Source: an uncultured Bacteroidia bacterium (GTDB lineage Bacteria > Bacteroidota > Bacteroidia > Bacteroidales > F082). From it: 64,000 bases of DNA. Where the stretch lies: contig CADCIH010000015.1 of NCBI GenBank assembly GCA_902801465.1, positions 29,566 to 93,565 of the forward strand. The letters run 5' to 3'. Shown piece by piece: positions 49,524 through 58,178 of this stretch. Position numbers and translations under genes: made by a program. A model generated the notes under the pieces. That model worked only from the letters and a program-made list of their open reading frames with translations. It did not search any database and had not been told where the DNA came from. Within the stretch, counting starts at the first letter, position 1. Each line of letters opens with the position of its first letter.

Positions 49524-50288
49524 TTAGATTTCAAATACTTTTCCTGTGTCAAAAGATAAGTGCTCTCCGAGCGAAACATAGCCCAGTTGGTTTGAAAGGC
49601 ACCTCGTGTGGCCGATGATGCCGTCGATGTTACGGTGGGAATGACCGTAAATCCAATAATCTATCGGGCTGTTGGCAATAAAGTCGAATAACTCTACAGT
49701 GAAGGCCCCATTGATGGTGCTGCCTTTAAATACGGGATCTGTCAGCAACTCGGATGGAACATGATGGGTGGCAACGACGATGTGTTTGGCCTTGCTTTCT
49801 GAAACCGCCTTCTTTAGGAAGTTAAAGCAACGTTCATGCTCCTCGTTGAATCGGATGAAATCCAATCGCTTTCCGCTTGCCATGATGCGGTAGAAGTCGG
49901 AAACGGAGCGTTCTGTCATGTAAGCATTCTGAATTGGTATTTTCGACCATAAAGTTGTGGCTATCAGGTCTATTTCATCAGATAGAGGAACGACAGCGTT
50001 GTAGCGGCAATGTACATTTTGTCTAATTGCCAAATCCCAACCATCGGTCATTGTGTCGATGTCGAAGTACTTGTAAAACTCATGGTTCCCGGGAACTGCG
50101 ATGACTTGTCGATAATTCTTTGATGCCCAGTCCCAGAACGGGTGTTTCGAATAATTGTCATCGCTGAGGTAGCCGACGTCTCCCGCTAACACCAACACAT
50201 CGCCTGTCACTTGCAAAGGATGGGCTTTCAACCACGAGCTGTTGTTGTGGAATTCCAAATGTAAATCGGATGCATACTGTATTTTCAT
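49524..50288 (-). CDS. Calcineurin-like metallophosphoesterase
   Basis: A 254-residue protein starting at the ATG of 50288 (MKIQYASDLHLEFH) behind an AGAAGAAACC RBS. Metal-binding motifs are in the usual order: DLHLE, GDV (ALAGDVGYL), GNHEFYK, THHVPSELL and GHSHRNIDG. The active site is dinuclear. The specific substrate (nucleic acid, nucleotide or protein phosphate) is unknown. It lies 36 bases after another metallophosphoesterase gene, probably in one transcript. Confidence 0.85.
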   Translation of the reverse strand: MKIQYASDLHLEFHNNSSWLKAHPLQVTGDVLVLAGDVGYLSDDNYSKHPFWDWASKNYRQVIAVPGNHEFYKYFDIDTMTDGWDLAIRQNVHCRYNAVVPLSDEIDLIATTLWSKIPIQNAYMTERSVSDFYRIMASGKRLDFIRFNEEHERCFNFLKKAVSESKAKHIVVATHHVPSELLTDPVFKGSTINGAFTVELFDFIANSPIDYWIYGHSHRNIDGIIGHTRCLSNQLGYVSLGEHLSFDTGKVFEI

Positions 50289-50324
50289 GGTTTCTTCTCT
50301 TTTACAAACGTTTCTTATCATGCT

Positions 50325-51221
50325 TCATAATAGTTTTATTGCCGATATTATATCCGACATTGTAACAGGTGTTCCTGACTCAATATGGACATAACGGAAA
50401 TCATCCAACAGTCTTGAGCCGATATAGACATAGCGAATATTTCCGGTTAAGAGACTGATGTGTTGTGCGATAGTCTCTTTGATAGGAGAGGGATTCTCAA
50501 TGTCTAGGTCGATGATGTCGGTAGCGGACTTATTAAGGTGTTCTAACTCTTTGGTCCCTATTAAACACCCTTTGTCAATGAATATGATTTTTCGTTCGTC
50601 ACATTCGTTGCTGTCGGTGCGGATTCCTGCGGCGGCGCGGGCCATGCTAATTTGAGCCTCGATTTTGGATTTGACCTCTGCAAATGAAATGGGTCGGAAG
50701 TTGTTGTTGTCCACGCCCACGTCATACTGTAACGGGAATAGCATTTTCAATCTGGGATGGTCCAATCCCGTATGAGATAAGGGACCGCTATGGACATGAC
50801 CAAAGAGCTGCCAGATATCACGGTAGGAGCCTCCGTAACAGAGGAATGGGTTGTGGTTTAGGACGATATGTTGTCCGCCAACACGAATGGTCATCTGTTG
50901 GGTAACAAGTTCAAAGCGGTTCATAAAACCCTGTCGTAGATTTTTGATGTCGTGGTTTCCCAGAATGAGGTATTTACGGCCAGTGAGGGCGCAAATCATG
51001 TCATTCCAAAGACGCGATCCGCCATGGGCGAAATCACCCAAATGGAAGATAATGCCATCATCAGGCACGGTTTCCCTCCATCGACGGATGAGTTCGGCAT
51101 TCATCTCCTCTACATCTCTGAAAGGCCGGCCGCAGAAACGGATAATGTTCTCATGTCCGAAGTGGGTGTCAGAGGTGAACCAGACTTGATCTGGGTCGAA
51201 TTTGTAGATCTGTTTGGTCAT
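50325..51221 (-). CDS. Metallophosphoesterase with unassigned C-terminal domain
   Basis: A 298-residue protein (MTKQIYKFDPDQVWFTSDTHFGHENIIRFCGRPF). Residues 1-185 are a compact phosphoesterase: SDTHFGHENII, FHLGDFAHGG, LILGNHDIKN, VLNHNPFLCYGG, FGHVHSGPL. Such DTHFGHxNII enzymes are often phage- or plasmid-associated. The C-terminal 110 residues (KIIFIDKGCLIGTKELEHLNKSATDIIDLDIENPSPIKETIAQHISLLTGNIRYVYIGSRLLDDFRYVHIES) form an extra domain I cannot assign. The ATG at 51221 is preferred; an upstream Met is less likely. Promoter not clear. Confidence 0.8.
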   Translation of the reverse strand: MTKQIYKFDPDQVWFTSDTHFGHENIIRFCGRPFRDVEEMNAELIRRWRETVPDDGIIFHLGDFAHGGSRLWNDMICALTGRKYLILGNHDIKNLRQGFMNRFELVTQQMTIRVGGQHIVLNHNPFLCYGGSYRDIWQLFGHVHSGPLSHTGLDHPRLKMLFPLQYDVGVDNNNFRPISFAEVKSKIEAQISMARAAAGIRTDSNECDERKIIFIDKGCLIGTKELEHLNKSATDIIDLDIENPSPIKETIAQHISLLTGNIRYVYIGSRLLDDFRYVHIESGTPVTMSDIISAIKLL

Positions 51222-51270
51222 TGTTGCTTGTTTTGAATGTTTGTCACCAGTAAGTACCAAGAAAAAGCCA

Positions 51271-51312
51271 AATGTTTCACTTTGAATTATTTTTTCTCAA
51301 AAATGAAACATT
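51271..51312. repeat. Inverted repeat upstream of the 520-residue ORF
   Basis: AATGTTTCA (51271-51279) and TGAAACATT (51304-51312), a 9-bp perfect inverted repeat with a 24-base A/T-rich spacer. It lies between the divergent metallophosphoesterase and 520-residue genes and could be an operator or weak hairpin. Confidence 0.5.
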
Positions 51313-51355
51313 CCTACTTGAAATGCTACTTATAGGGTGAAGTTAAACCCAAACA

Positions 51356-52918
51356 ATGATCACTATGAATAGGATTACACAACCAATTATCAACAGTGTG
51401 CTTCATAGAACACTTGAAAACGACCGATGTGTTGATGACCAATCATTCGCTCTTTTGTTGGAAATACAGAAAACGCTTTCTGTTTTCGAGCCCATTGAGG
51501 ACGACGAAGCGCGAAAAATATGGCTGGAGATACCACGAGGTACGGCGGAAGAGTGGAAGGCTTTTGATGATGAACGCAGTGGATGCTACGATGACGAGGA
51601 TGACGACCTAGCCAGTTATCAGGAGGCGCTGGAAGAAGAATTCCCTCGTGAAACACAATGGCTGTTTCTTGTCACTTCAACCTATCGTGAAAATACCTTT
51701 CTGAAAATTTCGGACAGAGTCCATCGTTATGTCGTTTTCAGCAATAGGGCTCTTGACGAAAAGGCGTATCCGATGAATATGACATGGCTTTTTGAGCCGT
51801 TGCTTAAGTTGGTTAAGGATCGAGTGGCTCAAATTGCAAAAGCCCCCGAAGCCTATAACCGATATATAGAAGAAAATGTGCCTTATCGGCAACGTTCGGG
51901 TCGGATCAAAAGCAAGGAATTGAACAGGATCATTCCAGAAAGAAAGATGCAGGTCGAGAATCGAGAGCGATGCATTCAAGTCATGAGGGAATTGATAAAA
52001 AGAGAAAAAATATATGAATCAGTCAAAAGCAAAACCTCCATTGATTGGGATAGTTTAGGAGTCCCTGTTCCCTTCGAAACGATGTCTATCCGCAGATTTT
52101 GCAAATATTATCGTATTGCCGATACCCTATTCTGGTCAAAGTCCGATTATTTACGGGCAAAAAAGGCTGTCAATATTGAGGATGACGTTGAATATTACAC
52201 TAATCACGGTCTTCACGATAAATTGGAAGGGTGTGATTTGGATAGTGAGAAGGAATTTGAACAGTTTGCACAGGATCATTACGGAGAACTGGGTCTTTCA
52301 AGAATGAACGTGGGTGCGACCAACTATTATGCTGGCGGCAAGTGGATTATTACTTTCGGCATCAGTTATTCGGCATACGCTGATGAAGGATTGAGGATAG
52401 CGATGGCACTATACGAAACCGGCGCGCCATTTGTTTTCTACGATGCTGAGAATCTGCTGCATATCCTTGAGGAATCGGGAACGGTTCGCATTTCTCCGTT
52501 TATCTTTCATGACTATCTAAAGGGTGGCGATGATGAGGGCGTAATAAGACTGCCGTATGAGGAAGACTGTGACAAGGAGGAGGAGTTAACGCGTGGACAA
52601 TATGATGAAATCGTGAGACTGGCCGATTGGGAGCCGGATGTGCAACTGAAGTTGGATAAACCAATTCCGCTTGACGATGCTGTTTATGACTTGATTCGTG
52701 ATATGGCAGATAAGCCCATGACACTCAGTGAAATTAGGTTTCGTATTGAGAATAAGTATGACACTTATCTAGCGGTAGCGAGAAGAGATGGTTATGAAGG
52801 TTACTACTACATGGCTCCATTTAGGAACGAACATCTGTCGGCGGATAAATGTGAGCGTTTTTTTCCGACCTTCAACGAGGCGATGAGGGCGCTGATATTG
52901 AATATTGAAGTGAGATAG
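51356..52918 (+). CDS. Protein of unknown function (520 aa)
   Basis: A 520-residue soluble protein; the start could be 51356 or 51365 (MNRITQP). It is acidic near the N-terminus (DDERSGCYDDEDDDLASYQEALEEEF) and has WLFLVTSTYRENTFLKISDRVHRYVVFSNR in the first third. The central part is basic (RSGRIKSKELNRIIPERKMQVENRERCIQVMRELIKREKIYESVK). A C-terminal part (FGISYSAYADEGLRIAMALYETGAPFVFYDAENLLHILEESG) suggests an alpha/beta fold. I recognise no family. Base composition is like the island and unlike the core genes that follow. It is transcribed divergently from the phosphoesterases. Confidence 0.65.
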   Translation: MITMNRITQPIINSVLHRTLENDRCVDDQSFALLLEIQKTLSVFEPIEDDEARKIWLEIPRGTAEEWKAFDDERSGCYDDEDDDLASYQEALEEEFPRETQWLFLVTSTYRENTFLKISDRVHRYVVFSNRALDEKAYPMNMTWLFEPLLKLVKDRVAQIAKAPEAYNRYIEENVPYRQRSGRIKSKELNRIIPERKMQVENRERCIQVMRELIKREKIYESVKSKTSIDWDSLGVPVPFETMSIRRFCKYYRIADTLFWSKSDYLRAKKAVNIEDDVEYYTNHGLHDKLEGCDLDSEKEFEQFAQDHYGELGLSRMNVGATNYYAGGKWIITFGISYSAYADEGLRIAMALYETGAPFVFYDAENLLHILEESGTVRISPFIFHDYLKGGDDEGVIRLPYEEDCDKEEELTRGQYDEIVRLADWEPDVQLKLDKPIPLDDAVYDLIRDMADKPMTLSEIRFRIENKYDTYLAVARRDGYEGYYYMAPFRNEHLSADKCERFFPTFNEAMRALILNIEVR

Positions 52919-53179
52919 GTTAATGAACACATTGTTGCTCTCAAAAAGGAATAAATGGTTATTTTATGTATAGAATTCAGGTAATAAGTGGTTATTTTTA
53001 TGATGATATTTTTGGAATAAGTGGTTTTTTTTCTTGGATATAATGCGTCCCGAAGGTTGAACCACAGATAGGTGAGGTTAAGGTGGACTAAACCAAAACG
53101 GGTCTCGACCGTAAATTCGTAGACAAAGCTTTTGTAAGTGGGAGCCTGCCAAATAATCGGTTCGGCTAAGGAAAAAAAA
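52919..53179. other. Intergenic zone with a 33-bp period
   Basis: Three copies of AATAArTGGTTwTTTT start at 52,950, 52,983 and 53,016, exactly 33 bases apart. The intervening bases are not conserved. Beyond 53,045 nothing is recognised until the promoter at 53,180. Confidence 0.65.
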
Positions 53180-53211
53180 TTTGGAGGTCTTTAGGAAAAA
53201 CACTACTTTTG
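53180..53211 (+). promoter_or_regulatory. Promoter of the C10 peptidase gene
   Basis: TTTG at 53180-53183, 20-base spacer, TACTTTTG at 53204-53211; ATG at 53238. A textbook Bacteroidota promoter. Confidence 0.75.
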
Positions 53212-53237
53212 TGGCATTATTGCAAAACTGCCCATAC

Positions 53238-55781
53238 ATGAAACGTGTTTTTCTTTTCTTGGCTTTGGCGCTTTTCGGGGCGATGACCCTGAGAGCCAAC
53301 CCCGTAGACCCATCACTGGCTCAGAGGGCAGCTTCAAAACTCTTTGAGACACAATTCGCTGTGGAGCTCCGTGGACCGCTCAATATGGCTTATGCCGAGC
53401 CTCATGGCGCCTACTATGTGTTCACCACAGGTGAAAAAGGATTCGTCATCATCGCGGGCGACGACGCCTACCGTCCCGTGATCGGATACTCGACGGAATC
53501 CACGTTCGACCCAAACGACATCCCGCCAGCGCTGACCGATTATCTCGACGGCATCGCGCAAAGCATCCTTGGCTTGCAGGCACACGGTCAAGCCGTGGCA
53601 GTGCCGCAGGTGGCAGCCGAATGGGAGTCGGTGCTTAATCACGGACGCCTAGTATCACGTTTCGGCGGACGCGAAAGAACCTACTTCTGCCAGACCCAAT
53701 GGAATCAGGATTACCCTTATAACTATTGTTGCCCCGACGACCCCAACGGCTCAGGCGGCCATGCCATCGTGGGCTGTTTGGCCACCGCCATGTCGCAACT
53801 GATGCGCTTCTGGGAGTCACCCATCCAAGGCATCGGAAGCCATTGCTATGTCCATGAGGATTATGGCGAGATATGCGCCGACTTCGGCAATACCACATAC
53901 GATTGGGATCACATGCCCAATAAGCTTAACAGCAATGCCTCCGAAGAGGAAAAGCTGGCCGTAGGCACCCTGTGCTTCCATTGCGGTGTGACCATCGACA
54001 TGGGCTACGGCCCCGACGGTAGTGGCGGCGCCTCTGGCCCCATCCCCGGTGTGATGCACCAGTATTTCGACTATAGCGAAGCCAATGTGCAACGCAGCCG
54101 CAACGACTATGAGACCGAGACTTGGAAACGTATGGTGCGTGAGCAGTTCGACATGGGTTGGCCGATGTACTACGGCGGCTGCCAGGACGGCGGCTGCCAT
54201 GCTTTCGTGTGCGACGGCTACGACGATGCCGACATGTTCCACTTCAACCTCGGCTGGGGCGGCGGCTCCGACGGATGGTACCTCATCGACGAGGCTCCCT
54301 ATACCCATCCCGCCGACGCCATGTTCAACTTCGTTCCGTCCGCAGTCTATGACATCACGCCAAGCGCCCCGACGGATTTTTCAGTTGACGTACCTGTTAA
54401 TACAGAATTGCATACTATTCTTCACTGGACCAATCCGACTACCTCGCTCGACAACTCCCCCTTGGCTTCCATCGAGGAAGTGGTGGTGATGCGTAACAAT
54501 CAGGTCATCCAAGTGCTTACGGGCATGACTCCGGGCCAGACCGTCGAGATTGAAGACGATGACGTACCCTACTACGATACTTACGAGTATGCGGTTTACG
54601 CCAAGGCCAACGGCCGCTACGGCAAACATGCCTATGCGCTCGATGTGAAGATAGGTCCCTCGTGTCAGTGGAAAGTGGTGATGACCTCTTCCGACTATCA
54701 TGGGTGGAATGGCGGCTATTTGTCGTTCTACAACAATGCCGGGCATAAGGTGGCACAGTGCACCATGAGCTCTTCATCTCCTGCCATAGAAAGGCCGGAG
54801 CTGCCCTTGGGTCGGGTAAGTTTCGGGTGGACGCCTTCGGAGGACACCATCAGCTCCATGGGCTTTGTCATCAGGGACGCTGACAACCAAGAGGTGTTCT
54901 CTTTCAGCGGCTCGTCGGCCGATCTGGGACAAGGTATCTTCTTGGAAGTCAACAACAGCTGTGGTGGCGACCAATCGTGCGGCGCGCCGGAGAACCTGAC
55001 ATGCGTCGCCGAAGACGAAGGCGTGGTGCTTTCATGGGAACCTGTTGCCAATGAAGGCTACGGGTATAACATCTATCGCGACGGACAACTCATCAGGCTC
55101 ATCCCTGCCGGCACGACGACTTCCTATCTGGATGAGCAAGCCACTCTGGGCGGCTATTGTTATAAGGTCACAGTGCTTTGCGATGGAGGCGAAAACGGTG
55201 AGTCGAACGAGTCGTGCGCCTCGATGGGTCCTTGCTGGGCGCCAAGCAATTTCGATTTCGAGATCACTCCTGATCTTAAAGTCAGATTGAGTTGGGATAC
55301 CCCGGAGCCTGGCGAAGGTCTTACCGGCTATTATCTTTACCGGAAGCGGGGAGACGGCGAATACAAGCGCATCAAGTTGCTGGGCCCCAACTATACCACG
55401 TATACCGATATTGGCCTTCAAGAGGAGGACCACTATTATTACCGCCTCTATGCCTATTACAGGGTGCCCGACTGCTATTCGGCACCGGCCAGCCTGAAAT
55501 ACAACCCCAATTCGTTTGAGCTTCATGCTTATTATTCGCCGACTGGATTGGATGATGAAGACACGGAAGTGAAGGTCTATCCGAATCCCACCAACGGCAT
55601 GGTGAGGGTGGAGGCTCAAGGGATGACCCATGTCACCATGTTCAACACTTTGGGACAGTGCGTGCTCGACCAAGCCCTCACGGGCAATGTCTTCGAGTGG
55701 CACGACATGGCAAAGGGACTGTTCCTGATACGAATCGACACCGATAACGGAGTGTATTACACTAAAATCGTTGTGCTATGA
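53238..55781 (+). CDS. C10 (streptopain-like) cysteine peptidase with T9SS sorting domain
   Basis: An 847-residue secreted protein. Signal peptide MKRVFLFLALALFGAMTLRA, then a SpeB-type propeptide (residues 21-140: VFTTGEKGFVIIAGDDAYRPVIGYSTESTFDP). The peptidase domain has catalytic Cys180 in GGHAIVGCLATAMSQLMRFW and His321 in GGCHAFVCDGYDD, followed by FHFNLGWGGGSDGWYLID. Then come two or more fibronectin-III-like domains (about 375-760) and a type A T9SS C-terminal domain (VKVYPNPTNGMVRVEAQGMTHVTMFNTLGQCVLDQALTG...LFLIRIDTDNGVYYTKIVVL). This is the layout of Porphyromonas PrtT-like and interpain-like proteases, implying extracellular proteolysis. The acyltransferase gene overlaps its stop by four bases. 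Confidence 0.92.
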   Translation: MKRVFLFLALALFGAMTLRANPVDPSLAQRAASKLFETQFAVELRGPLNMAYAEPHGAYYVFTTGEKGFVIIAGDDAYRPVIGYSTESTFDPNDIPPALTDYLDGIAQSILGLQAHGQAVAVPQVAAEWESVLNHGRLVSRFGGRERTYFCQTQWNQDYPYNYCCPDDPNGSGGHAIVGCLATAMSQLMRFWESPIQGIGSHCYVHEDYGEICADFGNTTYDWDHMPNKLNSNASEEEKLAVGTLCFHCGVTIDMGYGPDGSGGASGPIPGVMHQYFDYSEANVQRSRNDYETETWKRMVREQFDMGWPMYYGGCQDGGCHAFVCDGYDDADMFHFNLGWGGGSDGWYLIDEAPYTHPADAMFNFVPSAVYDITPSAPTDFSVDVPVNTELHTILHWTNPTTSLDNSPLASIEEVVVMRNNQVIQVLTGMTPGQTVEIEDDDVPYYDTYEYAVYAKANGRYGKHAYALDVKIGPSCQWKVVMTSSDYHGWNGGYLSFYNNAGHKVAQCTMSSSSPAIERPELPLGRVSFGWTPSEDTISSMGFVIRDADNQEVFSFSGSSADLGQGIFLEVNNSCGGDQSCGAPENLTCVAEDEGVVLSWEPVANEGYGYNIYRDGQLIRLIPAGTTTSYLDEQATLGGYCYKVTVLCDGGENGESNESCASMGPCWAPSNFDFEITPDLKVRLSWDTPEPGEGLTGYYLYRKRGDGEYKRIKLLGPNYTTYTDIGLQEEDHYYYRLYAYYRVPDCYSAPASLKYNPNSFELHAYYSPTGLDDEDTEVKVYPNPTNGMVRVEAQGMTHVTMFNTLGQCVLDQALTGNVFEWHDMAKGLFLIRIDTDNGVYYTKIVVL

Positions 55782-57577
55782 AAAAACCTGCAAGGCAAGT
55801 CGTAACTAAAACAGACCTCAAGAACGCCCTCGGGATGAAGGGTGTCTGGGGCGACTGTGTGGCGGGATTGGCGTATGGCTTTTGTGGATTGGGCGAGATC
55901 AACCGACTGTTCGACGGTGCCGCCGACTACCAAGGCAGAGAATTTGCCGATCACTTGCTCGAGAATATGAATATCACCATCGACGTGAATCCTGATCAGC
56001 TGGCCAGCATCCCCAAGCAAGGCGGCTTTATCGTGGTGAGCAACCACCCGTTCGGAGGCATCGAAGGCGTGATGCTCCTGAGCGTCATTGCCAAGGTGAG
56101 ACCTGACTTCAAGCTGATGGCCAACTTCATCCTTTCCCATATACCGAACCTCAAGGACTGTTTCTTCTCGGTGAATCCTTTTGAGAAGAATCCCGAATGG
56201 AAGAGCAGCGTGGGCGGCATCAAAGGTGCCATCAAACATATTGCCGACGGTTACGGTCTGGGTATTTTCCCCGCCGGAGAGGTGTCGCGCTACCATGGCC
56301 ACGACTTTCCCGAGGACCTGCCCTGGAGCAACTCCATCGCCCGTATCATCAAGAGTGCCGGCGTGCCGGTGATCCCCGTGTATTGGGATGGGTGCAACTC
56401 CAAGCGTTTTTATCGTTGGGATAAGATACACAACATGCTGGGCACTGCCCGTCTCACCCGCGAGCTTGCCAACAAACACGATACTAAGTTCAATCTTCAA
56501 ATCGGCAAACCTATCGCGCCCGAAGAGGTAGGCCTCTACAACACGCCCAAAGAACTCTCAGCCTATCTCCGTAGCCGCTCCTATGCGCTCGAAGCCAACG
56601 TGAAGAAGGAACAGGCCCCTGTGGTCAATGAGAACTGGGCTCCTGTGGAACAGCCCAGGGACCGTCAGCTGCTGATACAAGAACTCGATGCCATACGCGA
56701 AAAAGGGCTGCTGTTCACGGCTTCTACTTATGAGTGTTTCCTGGCCGACTACAACGAAATCCCCAATCTAATGCACGAGTTGGGCCGGCTTCGTGAGGAG
56801 GCTTTCCGCTTCATCGGCGAAGGCACCGGAAAGAGTCTCGACACCGATGAGTTCGACTGCCATTACAAGCATCTGATTCTTTGGGACCAGAAGAAACAAC
56901 AGGTGGCAGGAGCCTATCGCCTCGGATTGGGTAATGAGATTATGAAGAACAAGGGCATCAAAGGCTTCTATGTAAGCACCTTGTTCCGCTTTGAAGAGTC
57001 GTTTGGAGCCACATTGGAGAAGACCATAGAGTTGGGACGTTCGTTTGTCACCGTCGAATACCAGCGTGAGGTGCTACCCTTGGTGCTGCTGCTGCGCGGC
57101 TTGGCCGTGGTGGTGATCAAGCATCCGGAGATTGAGCATTTCATTGGCCCGGTCAGCATCAGCTCGTGGTACCCGAAGTTCTACCAAAGCATGATCGTCC
57201 GTTATGTCACAGAGAAGCATCCGGTGAATGCCGAACTGGCCAACGTGGCGCATCCCACCACACCTTTCCATGAGGACTTCCTCAAGGTTGAACCCGAGGT
57301 GCTGATGAACTACCACATGGAGAGTATTGACAAGTTCGACAAGTACATGTTCCGCCTGAGCAACGGCGAATACCGTCTGCCTACCTTATTTAAGAAGTAC
57401 CTGAAGTTGAATGCCAAGTTCCTGTGCTTCAACGTTGATCCCGACTTCAACGACACACTTGACGCACTCCTGTTCCTTACCTTTACCGATTTTCCGGAAG
57501 ACGAGGTGATGCCGCTCTTCAGGGATGGCAGCGAGGAAGAGATTCAGGCAGTGAGGAAAAGGTTTGGATACCTTTAA
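55778..57577 (+). CDS. OlsF-like bifunctional acyltransferase (PlsC-like domain plus GNAT/OlsB-like domain)
   Basis: A 599-residue protein. The N-terminal half is a lysophospholipid-acyltransferase-like domain with GGFIVVSNHPFGGIEGVMLLS (His of HX4-type motif) and GLGIFPAGEVSRY. The C-terminal half (about 310-540) resembles N-acyltransferases of the OlsB/GlsB type: LADYNEIPNLMHELGRLREEAFRFIGEGTGKSLDTDEFDCHYKHLILWDQKKQQVAGAYRLG, FYVSTLFRFEESF and LELGRSFV-type IELGRSFVTVEYQ. Such fusions (OlsF) make ornithine or glycine lipids in two acylation steps. The start overlaps the C10 peptidase stop (ATGA). Confidence 0.82.
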   Translation: MKKPARQVVTKTDLKNALGMKGVWGDCVAGLAYGFCGLGEINRLFDGAADYQGREFADHLLENMNITIDVNPDQLASIPKQGGFIVVSNHPFGGIEGVMLLSVIAKVRPDFKLMANFILSHIPNLKDCFFSVNPFEKNPEWKSSVGGIKGAIKHIADGYGLGIFPAGEVSRYHGHDFPEDLPWSNSIARIIKSAGVPVIPVYWDGCNSKRFYRWDKIHNMLGTARLTRELANKHDTKFNLQIGKPIAPEEVGLYNTPKELSAYLRSRSYALEANVKKEQAPVVNENWAPVEQPRDRQLLIQELDAIREKGLLFTASTYECFLADYNEIPNLMHELGRLREEAFRFIGEGTGKSLDTDEFDCHYKHLILWDQKKQQVAGAYRLGLGNEIMKNKGIKGFYVSTLFRFEESFGATLEKTIELGRSFVTVEYQREVLPLVLLLRGLAVVVIKHPEIEHFIGPVSISSWYPKFYQSMIVRYVTEKHPVNAELANVAHPTTPFHEDFLKVEPEVLMNYHMESIDKFDKYMFRLSNGEYRLPTLFKKYLKLNAKFLCFNVDPDFNDTLDALLFLTFTDFPEDEVMPLFRDGSEEEIQAVRKRFGYL

Positions 57578-57637
57578 AAACGGAAAGTTGAAAACGGAAA
57601 ACGGAAAGTTTAGTTTTCCGTTTTCCGTTCTCCGTTT
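57578..57637. repeat. Heptamer-repeat inverted arms (locus 2)
   Basis: Left arm 57578-57611 holds ACGGAAA heptamers, right arm 57612-57637 the same heptamers inverted, between the convergent acyltransferase and rsmD genes. The right arm touches the rsmD stop. Same pattern as at 11,949 but without an inner GC hairpin. Confidence 0.8.
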
Positions 57638-58178
57638 AATTAAACGTTTGTGCGAAGAAGCTGAAATTCACCTTACCGTAATGGCGTTGTTCCATGAAAT
57701 GGGGGTGTTCCTCAAAGTGGACGTATTTGCTGTGTTCCAGCACAAAAATGCCGTCGTCGGTGAGCAGGTGGTTGTCGAAGATCAGGCTCACCAGCTCGTC
57801 GTAGCGCTGGCTTTCGTAAGGCGGGTCGGCAAACACCAAATCGTATTGCATCTTGTTGTTCCCAAGGAAACGGAACACGTCAGAGCGGACGGGGATGAGC
57901 TCCTTCATGTCGAGTCTCAAGGCCGTCTCCCGGATGAACTTGACACAGCCGAAGTCGAGATCGACGGCGGTCACCTTGGGGCAGCCGCGTGAGACGAGTT
58001 CGTAGGAGATGTTGCCGGTACCGGCAAAAAGATCAAGGGCTGTGACCTCCTCGAAGTCCATGTAGTTCTCAAGGATGTTGAACAGGCTCTCTTTGGCCAT
58101 GTCGGTGGTGGGACGTACGGGTAGGTTGTTGGGGGCGACGATTTGTCGGCGTTGGTAACGGCCTCTGATGATTCTCAT
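57636..58178 (-). CDS. rsmD: 16S rRNA (guanine(966)-N2)-methyltransferase RsmD
   Basis: A 180-residue SAM-dependent methyltransferase: MRIIRGRYQRRQIVAPNNLPVRPTTDMAKESLFNILENYMDFEEVTALDLFAGTGNISYELVSRGCPKVTAVD and the catalytic LVFADPPYES. It methylates G966 of 16S rRNA. The ATG at 58178 lies within the end of the upstream DUF3822 gene (four-base overlap). The 3' end meets the heptamer repeat. Confidence 0.93.
   Translation of the reverse strand: MRIIRGRYQRRQIVAPNNLPVRPTTDMAKESLFNILENYMDFEEVTALDLFAGTGNISYELVSRGCPKVTAVDLDFGCVKFIRETALRLDMKELIPVRSDVFRFLGNNKMQYDLVFADPPYESQRYDELVSLIFDNHLLTDDGIFVLEHSKYVHFEEHPHFMEQRHYGKVNFSFFAQTFN

Noticed and set aside
52950-53032. CRISPR array
   Set aside because: Only three short units, not flanked by conserved full-length repeats, no cas genes; spacers are not unique sequences of fixed length between identical repeats.
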